Shown here piece after piece: positions 1 to 5,497 of a stretch of 5,904 bases of DNA (positions are counted from its first letter, which is position 1; the number at the start of each line of letters is the position of its first letter). The translations under genes and the position numbers were made by a program. The DNA comes from Collinsella sp. Its GTDB lineage: Bacteria > Actinomycetota > Coriobacteriia > Coriobacteriales > Coriobacteriaceae. The stretch is taken from NCBI GenBank assembly GCA_019414325.1, contig DXMG01000070.1, forward strand, positions 1 to 5,904, given 5' to 3'. Under the pieces are notes generated by a model, which saw only the letters and a program-made list of their open reading frames with translations, was not told the DNA's origin and did no database searches.

Positions 1-1377
1 CAGAACATGGCGCTCAACAGCGGTGTCACGGCCGACGGGCTCGAGATGGGGCGCGCCCAGATCATGCAGGCCGAGGCGTGCGGCATCGCGCCCGACGTGC
101 GCATGAACCCCATCCTGCTCAAGCCCGAAAGCGACCACCGAAGCCAGCTCATCGTGGCCGGCAAGGCGCAGGGAGCCTTCGCTGCGAGGGACTACTTCGC
201 CCGAAAGAAGGCGCTCATGCCGCAGATTTTGGAGGCGTTCGATTCTCTCGCGGAGGAAAACGACGTCATCGTCATCGAGGGCGCCGGCAGCCCCGTCGAA
301 ATCAACCTTGCCGAAAACGACATCGTCAACATGGGGCTCGCGCGCGCCGTGTCCTCCCCCGTGCTGCTCGCGGGCGACATCGACCCGGGCGGGGTGTTTG
401 CCCAGCTCTACGGCACGGTCGCGCTCTTTGCACCCGAGGACCGCGCGCTTTTGCGGGGGCTTGTGGTAAACAAGTTCCGCGGCGATGTGGAAATCCTGCG
501 CCCGGGTTTGGCCCCGCTCGAGAAGATGTGCGGAGTTCCCGTCGTGGGGGTCGTGCCGTTTCTTACGCTCGACCTGGACGACGAGGACTCGCTCGCGCCG
601 CGCCTATCTGCCCGCGAGGCGCGCGGCGTCATCGACGTCGCCGTCGTTCGCTTTCCGCATCTGTCGAACTTCACCGACTTCGACCCGCTTTCGCGCGTGC
701 CCGGCGTGGGCGTGCGCTATGTTTCCTCGACGACCGATCTGGGCAGACCCGACCTGGTGGTGCTCCCAGGCTCGAAGACCACGCTCGACGACGCACGCTG
801 GCTTGCGGCTAGTGGCATCGGAGCCTGTGTACGCGCGCTTTCGGGCGCGGGCACGCCGGTGCTCGGCATATGCGGAGGCTACCAGCTTTTGGGAGACGAG
901 CTTTCCGATCCGCACGGCAGGGAAGGCGCTGGCACCGCGCGCGGGCTCGGGCTCATCCCTGCAAGTACGGTGTTCAAGGAGGAAAAGCGCCTCGCACAGT
1001 CGGAGCTTCGCATCACGGGCGCCCAAGGCGCGTTCTCGGTGTGGAACGGCCTGACGGCTCGCGGGTACGAGATTCACGACGGCGAAACGACCGTCTCCTG
1101 CGCCCCTGCGGGCACGATTGGCGGCAAACCAGAAGGCGCGGCCTGCGGAAACGTGTTCGGAACCTATCTCCACGGCCTGTTCGACGAACCGGGGGTGGCG
1201 CTCGCCCTCGCGCGCTCGCTTGCGCGCATGCGCGGCCTGCCCGAGAGCGTCGTGGGTGCTGCGGGCGCGACGTCCGCGGCCGATCACCGTGCGCGCGAGT
1301 TCGACCGCCTGGCCGACGGCGTGCGCGGGGCGCTCGACATGGAGTATGTCTACCGCATTATCGAGGAGGGCGTATGA
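1..1377 (+). CDS. cobQ: Cobyric acid synthase CobQ/CbiP (5' truncated by window edge)
   Basis: This cytoplasmic glutamine-dependent amidotransferase uses ATP to amidate the b, d, e and g side chains of adenosylcobyrinic acid a,c-diamide, giving adenosylcobyric acid. The reading frame is open from base 1 (Q-N-M-A-L-N-S), which is an internal family motif. About 40 N-terminal residues, including the P-loop, therefore lie upstream, and the ATG at base 7 is not the start. Counting codons from base 1, the synthetase domain shows EGAGSPVEINL from codon 93, NKFRGD near 156 and SNFTDFDPL at about 222. The class I glutaminase-like domain follows, with LPGSK at 255, GICGGYQ with nucleophile Cys291, and GTYLHGLFD with His391. 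Visible length is 458 codons, so the full protein would be near the usual 490-510 residues. One oddity is that the conserved DIDRGG motif reads DIDPGG (Pro at codon 129). The stop overlaps the next start as ATGA. Family assignment is very secure. Confidence 0.97.
   Translation, partial: QNMALNSGVTADGLEMGRAQIMQAEACGIAPDVRMNPILLKPESDHRSQLIVAGKAQGAFAARDYFARKKALMPQILEAFDSLAEENDVIVIEGAGSPVEINLAENDIVNMGLARAVSSPVLLAGDIDPGGVFAQLYGTVALFAPEDRALLRGLVVNKFRGDVEILRPGLAPLEKMCGVPVVGVVPFLTLDLDDEDSLAPRLSAREARGVIDVAVVRFPHLSNFTDFDPLSRVPGVGVRYVSSTTDLGRPDLVVLPGSKTTLDDARWLAASGIGACVRALSGAGTPVLGICGGYQLLGDELSDPHGREGAGTARGLGLIPASTVFKEEKRLAQSELRITGAQGAFSVWNGLTARGYEIHDGETTVSCAPAGTIGGKPEGAACGNVFGTYLHGLFDEPGVALALARSLARMRGLPESVVGAAGATSAADHRAREFDRLADGVRGALDMEYVYRIIEEGV
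1363..1370 (+). promoter_or_regulatory. Ribosome binding site for cobO
   Basis: GAGGAGGG lies inside the last codons of cobQ, four to five bases before the ATG at 1374. It supports the ATG that overlaps the cobQ stop codon (ATGA) as the cobO start, and so supports translational coupling of the two genes. Confidence 0.7.
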
Positions 1378-1889
1378 TCCACGTGTATCATGGCGACGGC
1401 AAAGGCAAGACCACGGCGGCGATGGGCCTCGCCCTTCGCATGCTCGCCGCAGGCCGCCGCGTCGTCGTCGTGCAGTTCCTAAAAGACGGCGAAAGCGGGG
1501 AGGCGCGCCTGCTCGCCGAGCATTTCGGCGTGCCCGTGTTCGCGGGGAAGGTGTCGGACAAGTTTACCTGGTCGATGACGTCGGAAGAACTTGCCGCTAC
1601 GTGCGAACTGCACGATGGGAACCTCGCTTCCGCGCTCGCCGAGCTCGAGGGCGCTCAGGAGGGGCTGCTCGTGCTCGATGAGGCGCTCGACGCGCTTTCG
1701 AAGGGGCTTGTCGACGAGGTGCTCGTGGACCGCGCGCTCGATATGTCCGCGCGCGGCGTCGAAGTAGCACTCACCGGGCGCGCGCCTTCCCGCAAGATCG
1801 TGGAGAAGGCCGACTACATAACCGTGATGCGGTGCGAGAAACACCCCTATTCTCAGGTGATATGTGCAAGGGAAGGAGTGGAGTACTAG
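1374..1889 (+). CDS. cobO: Corrinoid adenosyltransferase, CobO/BtuR family
   Basis: This ATP:cob(I)alamin/cob(I)yrinic acid a,c-diamide adenosyltransferase transfers the 5'-deoxyadenosyl group of ATP to Co(I), forming the Co-C bond needed before CobQ acts. The 171-residue protein has an N-terminal P-loop GDGKGKTT (7-14), the family's FTW (64-66), an acidic LVLDE strand (99-103), LTGR (133-136), ADYIT (146-150) and the typical C-terminal KHPY...REGVEY. It lacks the roughly 25-residue N-terminal extension of E. coli BtuR (196 aa), so it is the short form. The start is fixed by the ATGA overlap with cobQ and the purine-rich site at 1363-1370. The stop is directly followed by the next ATG. An adenosyltransferase next to cobQ suggests a role in de novo synthesis, although enzymes of this family also adenosylate salvaged corrinoids. 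It is not related to the PduO or EutT types. Confidence 0.95.
   Translation: MIHVYHGDGKGKTTAAMGLALRMLAAGRRVVVVQFLKDGESGEARLLAEHFGVPVFAGKVSDKFTWSMTSEELAATCELHDGNLASALAELEGAQEGLLVLDEALDALSKGLVDEVLVDRALDMSARGVEVALTGRAPSRKIVEKADYITVMRCEKHPYSQVICAREGVEY
1871..1878 (+). promoter_or_regulatory. Ribosome binding site for cbiC
   Basis: GGAAGGAG lies in the last codons of cobO, 11 bases before the ATG at 1890. It identifies that ATG, which immediately follows the cobO TAG, as the start of the methylmutase. Confidence 0.7.
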
Positions 1890-2531
1890 ATGGATTCCAA
1901 GGAGATGGCGCCCGGCGACATCGAGCGGCGCAGCTTCGAGATCATCACCGAAGAGCTCTGCGGCCGCACGTTCCCGCCGCTCGAAGAGCCCGTCGTGAAG
2001 CGCGTCATCCACACCACTGCCGACTTCTCGTTCGCCGATTCCCTCGTGTTCACCCATGACGCCGCGCACTGTGCGCTCAACGCGTTGCGCGCAGGGGCCA
2101 CGGTGCTCACCGACACGAACATGGCGCTCGCAGGCATAAGCAAGCCCACGCTCGCGAAGCTCGGCTGCAAGGCCGTGTGCTACATGGCCGACCCTGATGT
2201 CGCCGCGGCTGCGCGCGCCGCGGGCACGACTCGCGCCGTTGCGAGCATGGACAAAGCTTGCGGCATCGAGGGTCCGCTTGTCGTGGCCGTCGGCAACGCT
2301 CCCACAGCACTTCTGCGCCTCGCCGAGCTCATGGACGCGGGGAAGATTGCGCCCGCGCTCGTCGTTGGGGTGCCGGTCGGGTTTGTGAACGTGGTCGAGG
2401 CGAAAGAGGAGCTACTCGCGCGACGCGTGCCGGCCATCGTCGCGAGGGGTCGCAAGGGCGGTTCGACCGTGGCGGCCGCCATTATGAACGCGCTGCTCTA
2501 CCAGATCACGCGCCCAGGCGGCCCGAAGTGA
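1890..2531 (+). CDS. cbiC: Precorrin-8X / cobalt-precorrin-8 methylmutase CbiC/CobH
   Basis: This enzyme catalyses the 1,5-sigmatropic migration of the C-11 methyl group to C-12, converting (cobalt-)precorrin-8 to (cobalt-)hydrogenobyrinic acid, the final ring-contraction-stage step that sets the corrin. The 213-residue length is normal for the family. Visible hallmarks are the RVIHTTADF segment with the expected catalytic His41 (equivalent to CobH His43), TDTNM-AGI (74-83), VGNAPTAL (134-141) with VGVPVGFVN downstream (159-167), and the C-terminal ARGRKGGSTVAAAIMNALL stretch. No membrane segment or signal peptide is seen. It abuts cobO without a spacer and its TGA overlaps the next ATG by one base (TGATG). 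The sequence alone does not separate the cobalt-loaded anaerobic route (CbiC) from the aerobic one (CobH). The anaerobic name is used because the presumed host is an anaerobe. Confidence 0.96.
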   Translation: MDSKEMAPGDIERRSFEIITEELCGRTFPPLEEPVVKRVIHTTADFSFADSLVFTHDAAHCALNALRAGATVLTDTNMALAGISKPTLAKLGCKAVCYMADPDVAAAARAAGTTRAVASMDKACGIEGPLVVAVGNAPTALLRLAELMDAGKIAPALVVGVPVGFVNVVEAKEELLARRVPAIVARGRKGGSTVAAAIMNALLYQITRPGGPK

Positions 2532-3301
2532 TGGCGCCCGCATCCGCGCCGGCGCTGCGCATCTTCGCCGGCACCACCGAGGGCCGCCTTCTGTGCGAAT
2601 GGGCGAGCGGGGCGGGCATCCCCGCCCGTGCCTACGCGGCAACCGAGTATGGAGGCGAGCTTTTGGGCGAGCTTCCGGGCATCGAGGTGCATGCGGGCAG
2701 GCTCGACGAGGCCGACATGGAGCGCGAGCTTTTGGGCGCGCGCATCGTCGTCGACGCCACGCACCCCTTCGCTACGCTCGCAAGCGGCAACATCCGGGCC
2801 GCTTCGCTCGCCGTGGGTGCACGATGCCTGCGCCTTGCGCGCCCGGCCGAGGCGCTGCCCAAAGGCGTCGTGCCGGTCGCGTCGATCGCCTGCGCGGCGC
2901 GCTTTCTCTCCGAGAACCCGGGTCGCGCGCTTCTCACGACGGGGAGCAAGGAGCTTGCTCCCTACACGCGCGTCGCCGATTTCGCGGAGCGCTTCTTTGT
3001 GCGTGTGCTCCCGCTGCCCGGTGCTATAACGAAGTGCATGGACGCGGGGTTTTCGCCGTCGCACGTCATCGGCATGCAAGGGCCCTTCACCCGCGAGCTC
3101 AACGAGGCGATGCTTCGGCAGGTGGGCGCCCAGTGGCTTGTGACCAAGGACTCGGGAACCGTAGGCGGCACGGCCGAGAAGCTCGCCGCCGCGCGCGACG
3201 CGGGAGCGCGCTGCATCGTGGTCACCCGTCCCGCCGAGGGAGGCGGGGCCCTTTCGCTCCGGGAAGTGGAAGACGCGCTCTTACGGGAGTTTGCGCGCTA
3301 G
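2531..3301 (+). CDS. cbiJ: Precorrin-6A / cobalt-precorrin-6A reductase CobK/CbiJ
   Basis: This NAD(P)H-dependent enzyme reduces (cobalt-)precorrin-6A to 6B during corrin ring assembly. The 256-residue protein has the family's N-terminal nucleotide-binding region IFAGTTEGR (11-19), DATHPFA (75-81), LTTGSKEL (135-142), GMQGPF (181-186) and TKDSGTVGG (205-213), in the expected order and at normal length. The ATG shares its A with the cbiC stop. An in-frame GTG lies just before it, but the ATG with a weak AGGCGG at 2516-2521 is preferred. Initiation probably depends on ribosomes arriving from cbiC. This is the last gene of the plus-strand operon, and the adjoining region turns to convergent genes. 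The first dozen residues are Ala/Pro-rich and unlikely to be structural. Confidence 0.95.
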   Translation: MAPASAPALRIFAGTTEGRLLCEWASGAGIPARAYAATEYGGELLGELPGIEVHAGRLDEADMERELLGARIVVDATHPFATLASGNIRAASLAVGARCLRLARPAEALPKGVVPVASIACAARFLSENPGRALLTTGSKELAPYTRVADFAERFFVRVLPLPGAITKCMDAGFSPSHVIGMQGPFTRELNEAMLRQVGAQWLVTKDSGTVGGTAEKLAAARDAGARCIVVTRPAEGGGALSLREVEDALLREFAR

Positions 3302-3348
3302 GCGCTCGCCGCGCCTGCGCGCCCTCCCGCCCGCGAGGAGGAGCGCCT
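3300..3348 (+). terminator. Possible GC-rich hairpin at end of cob operon
   Basis: AGGCGCTC at 3300-3307 is the exact reverse complement of GAGCGCCT at 3341-3348, and an inner CCTC/GAGG pair (3323-3326 with 3335-3338) could stack within the loop. The stem begins at the last base but one of the cbiJ stop codon. No U-run follows, so it is not a classical intrinsic terminator. It could help RNA end protection or factor-dependent ending, or it may be chance in GC-rich DNA. Confidence 0.3.
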
Positions 3349-3422
3349 CGAGTAAGCTCGAGCCGTACAAGACCGTCATCCGCCATTAGCTCAAGAACGA
3401 CACCCGGAACTGGCGCAAGCAG
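3348..3422 (+). pseudogene. Possible IS21-type transposase (IstA) fragment with nonsense codon
   Basis: Read in the frame starting at base 3348, this stretch gives SSKLEPYKTVIRH, a TAG at 3387-3389, then LKNDTRNWRKQ. From memory this resembles the part of IS21-family IstA transposases just after the DNA-binding helices, which has the pattern K-L-x-P-(Y/F)-K-x-x-I-x-x-W-L-x-x-D-x-x-x-x-(R)-K-Q-R-H-T. The TAG sits where tryptophan (TGG) is expected, a one-base change. Similarity stops right after RKQ, where the palindromic element begins. There is no start codon, no rest of the gene and no istB partner, so if real it is a dead scrap. The match is short and made by eye, and chance similarity is possible. 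Confidence 0.4.
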
Positions 3423-3426
3423 CCCT

Positions 3427-3505
3427 TCAATAAGTTGCGGTGAAATAGTGTCTGTTTTTGCTGCTAGATAGCATTTTCAGTCCCTAATTCACCGCAACTT
3501 GTTGG
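3427..3505. repeat. 79-base imperfect palindrome between convergent operons; REP/MITE-like element or bidirectional terminator
   Basis: AAGTTGCGGTGAA at 3432-3444 is perfectly complementary to TTCACCGCAACTT at 3488-3500. The arms extend outward through CAA/TTG (3428-3430 with 3502-3504) across one T/G position, and inward through short matches at 3446-3448/3484-3486 and CTG/CAG at 3452-3454/3478-3480. A small inner hairpin TGCT-AGAT-AGCA sits at 3462-3473, followed on the plus strand by TTTT. The single T/G pair is a G-U wobble in plus-strand RNA but an A-C mismatch in minus-strand RNA. The right edge lies about 7 bases past the permease stop. The core is visibly more AT-rich than the genes around it. 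The position fits a terminator for both operons, but neither long arm is followed by a U-tract. The extended two-arm layout also fits a dispersed palindromic element. The repeat itself is certain; its function is not. Confidence 0.8.
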
Positions 3506-3512
3506 TGGTGGC

Positions 3513-4727
3513 TTACTGGTAGCGTAGGCACTCCACCGGGTTGAGCTTTGCCGCGCGGCGAGCGGGATAGAAGCCAAAGATTACGCCGATGCCGACCGAT
3601 ACGGCAAACGCGATCAACACTGTCGTAATGGAGAAGCTTGGCGTGATCGTCCCGGTAGCTCCAAACTCGCTCATGATGCCCGAGCTTGCGGCAAAGAACG
3701 TGAGTCCCCATGCCAGCAGATAGCCAATCAGGACACCCAACAGTCCGCCGGTGACGCACAGCGCCGAGGACTCGGCCAAAAACTGCGCAGTGATATCGCG
3801 ACGACTGGCGCCGAGAGCGCGGCGGATGCCGATCTCGCGAATGCGCTCCGTTACGTTGGTAAGCATCATATTCATAATGCCGATACCGCCGACAAGCAGC
3901 GAGATGCTGGCGACAGCACCCATGATGAGTGAGAACGCGCCCATAAAGGAGTTGAGTGCATCGATGGCGCTTTTCATGGAGGTCGCCGATACACTGTCGT
4001 ACTCATCCTCCTCCTCGATGCCCTTCATCGCGCGCACCTTGGACTCGATGGTCTTACAAAGCTCATCCATGTCCGTGCCCTCGGCGGCTAGTGCCGTCAC
4101 GCTGGGGAATGAAGGATTCTCGTCGCCAAACAGCCCGGAGATGGTTTCGCGTGGCATATACAGCGTGAGTGAGCCCATGGAGTCGCTGCCGCCATCAATC
4201 ACGCCTACAATCTGCACCTCGCCGTTGGACACCTTGATGGTTTTCCCCAGCGCATCCTGTTCGTTGCCGTAAAGCTGATCGGCGCCGTTGCGGCTGATGA
4301 GCGCCACGCGCGAGCCTGATTGGGACTCGGCTTGGGAATAGGTGCGCCCCGCAACGAGCTTGCTGGCCCCCACGGCGTCGAGCATGTCGCTATCGACACC
4401 CTGTGCCATGACGGTATAGCTTTTATCGCCGGTCTTGTACTCGGTATACGCGCTGTCGACAATGCCGATCTGCTCTATCTGCGGCACCAGTTTTTGAAGC
4501 TTCTCGACGTCCGACTCGGTGAGTTCTTGCGACGAATAAATTTGCACCATGCGTGCCGCATTGAGGCCCAGACTGTTGACTAGGCTGTTTTGGATGCCGC
4601 CGATGAGCGAAGTCATGGCGATAACCGAGGCGATGCCGATGACAATGCCCAGGATGGTGAGCAGGCTGCGCCCCTTGTTGGCTTCGAGCGAGTGAAGGGC
4701 TTCCTGGATGAGATCGCGGGCGCTCAT
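3513..4727 (-). CDS. MacB/FtsX-type ABC transporter permease
   Basis: This is the membrane subunit of a MacB-class (type VII) ABC exporter, which works by transmitting ATPase motion to an extracytoplasmic domain. The 404-residue protein has the family layout: a first transmembrane helix at about 22-43 (S-L-L-T-I-L-G-I-V-I-G-I-A), a large extracytoplasmic MacB-type domain at about 45-260, and three C-terminal helices at about 265-288, 318-346 and 367-387. The cytoplasmic loop carries E-R-I-R-E-I-G-I-R-R-A-L-G-A (294-307), and the end is F-Y-P-A-R-R-A-A-K-L-N-P-V-E. It carries no ATPase domain of its own, unlike E. coli MacB; the ATPase is the separate gene before it, as in Gram-positive YknYZ-type systems. 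The ATG overlaps the ATPase stop as ATGA and is preceded by GAAAGGAGT. The substrate is unknown; peptides, antibiotics or lipids are handled by relatives. Confidence 0.95.
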   Translation of the reverse strand: MSARDLIQEALHSLEANKGRSLLTILGIVIGIASVIAMTSLIGGIQNSLVNSLGLNAARMVQIYSSQELTESDVEKLQKLVPQIEQIGIVDSAYTEYKTGDKSYTVMAQGVDSDMLDAVGASKLVAGRTYSQAESQSGSRVALISRNGADQLYGNEQDALGKTIKVSNGEVQIVGVIDGGSDSMGSLTLYMPRETISGLFGDENPSFPSVTALAAEGTDMDELCKTIESKVRAMKGIEEEDEYDSVSATSMKSAIDALNSFMGAFSLIMGAVASISLLVGGIGIMNMMLTNVTERIREIGIRRALGASRRDITAQFLAESSALCVTGGLLGVLIGYLLAWGLTFFAASSGIMSEFGATGTITPSFSITTVLIAFAVSVGIGVIFGFYPARRAAKLNPVECLRYQ

Positions 4728-5497
4728 GCCACCACTCCTTTCGGCGGGTTTGCGGAGGCGGAAATCATGGGCAGGCTATCTACGGCGCTGCGCAGGGTCC
4801 GCGGTGCATGTGGAATATACGCGCCGTCGTGAATGCGACCGTCGCGGATGGTCACGGCACGGTCGGCCTCGGCGGCGATGCCGGGGTCGTGTGTGATAAG
4901 CACGATGGTTTTGCCACGCTTCTGGAGCTTATGGAAGGTCTCCATCACAAGCGCTCCGGTAGCGGAGTCCAGGTTTCCCGTCGGCTCGTCGGCCAGAATG
5001 ATGGGCGGGTCATTGACGAGGGCGCGTGCGATTGCGACGCGCTGCATCTGGCCGCCCGAGAGCTCGGATATGCGGTGGTCCCAGTGGTCGACGGGCAGCG
5101 TGACGGCCTGCAGCGCGTGCACGGCGCGCATTTCGTGCTGGCTACGGGGCACATTGGTGTAGGCCAGCGGCAGCATGACGTTTTCGATAACCGACAGGCG
5201 CGGCAGCAGGTTGAAGCTCTGAAAGACAAAGCCAATGCTCATGGCGCGAACTTCGGTGAGCTCGTCATCATCGAGCTCGGCCACGTTGAGCCCTTGCAGG
5301 TAGTAGTCGCCCGCCGTCGGCTTATCCAGGCAGCCTAGGATGTTCATGAGCGTTGATTTGCCCGAGCCCGAGGGGCCAGTGATAGCGACGAATTCGCCGG
5401 GATTTACCGTCAGGCTCACGTTGTGCAGGATGTGGGCGCACCCCGCCTCGCTCTCAAAGATGCGGTGCACGTTGCGGATGTCGATAACGGGACGCAT
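4724..5497 (-). CDS. ABC transporter ATP-binding protein, MacB/LolD-type
   Basis: This cytoplasmic ATPase drives the neighbouring permease. In 257 residues it has Walker A GPSGSGKST (41-49), the Q-loop glutamine in FVFQSFNLLP (Gln93), signature LSGGQMQR (146-153), Walker B IILADE with Glu171 (166-171), the D-loop NLDSATG and switch His203 in ITHD. The N-L-L-P-R-L-S-V-I-E-N-V stretch after the Q-loop is typical of the MacB/LolD/FtsE branch. After the usual end of the fold (IRDGRI, about 217-222) there is a tail of roughly 30 residues rich in Ala, Pro and Ser, with no recognised domain. The start shares one base with the adaptor's stop (TAATG), with GAGGG six bases upstream. Its own stop overlaps the permease start by four bases, so the two should be made in fixed ratio. 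All catalytic residues are intact. Confidence 0.96.
   Translation of the reverse strand: MRPVIDIRNVHRIFESEAGCAHILHNVSLTVNPGEFVAITGPSGSGKSTLMNILGCLDKPTAGDYYLQGLNVAELDDDELTEVRAMSIGFVFQSFNLLPRLSVIENVMLPLAYTNVPRSQHEMRAVHALQAVTLPVDHWDHRISELSGGQMQRVAIARALVNDPPIILADEPTGNLDSATGALVMETFHKLQKRGKTIVLITHDPGIAAEADRAVTIRDGRIHDGAYIPHAPRTLRSAVDSLPMISASANPPKGVVA
4734..4742 (-). promoter_or_regulatory. Ribosome binding site for the permease
   Basis: On the minus strand GAAAGGAGT lies six bases before the ATG at 4727-4725, inside the last codons of the ATPase gene. It is a strong site at ideal spacing and fixes the permease start at the ATGA overlap. Confidence 0.75.

Noticed and set aside
7..9. ATG near the left edge as the start of cobQ
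   Set aside because: It lies inside the conserved internal motif QNMALNS, and the frame is open upstream to base 1. The P-loop region is missing, so the gene is cut by the window.
604..1287. Long minus-strand open frame opposite cobQ (about 227 codons)
   Set aside because: It is Arg/Ala-rich with no recognisable motif and lies wholly opposite a well-supported gene. Long antisense frames are expected in DNA with this third-position G+C bias.
1479..2069. Minus-strand open frame across cobO and cbiC (about 196 codons)
   Set aside because: It spans the boundary of two solid genes and has no family motif or ribosome site that stands out; it is a shadow of the plus-strand genes.
2655..2738. 15-base direct repeat GCGAGCTTTTGGGCG at 2655-2669 and 2724-2738
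   Set aside because: Both copies encode similar residues (GELLG and RELLG) in the same reading frame of cbiJ; shared codon preference explains it.
2498..3079. Minus-strand open frame opposite cbiJ (about 193 codons)
   Set aside because: It has low-complexity, Arg-rich composition typical of a shadow frame, while the plus strand encodes a complete reductase.
3347..3362. CTCGAG-TAAG-CTCGAG mini-hairpin as a terminator
   Set aside because: The stem is only 6 bp, no U-run follows, and the bases are equally explained as codons of the transposase-like fragment.
3302..3512. Small RNA gene or tRNA in the junction
   Set aside because: No cloverleaf, CCA end or promoter-like pair could be found; the structure present is better described as a palindrome.
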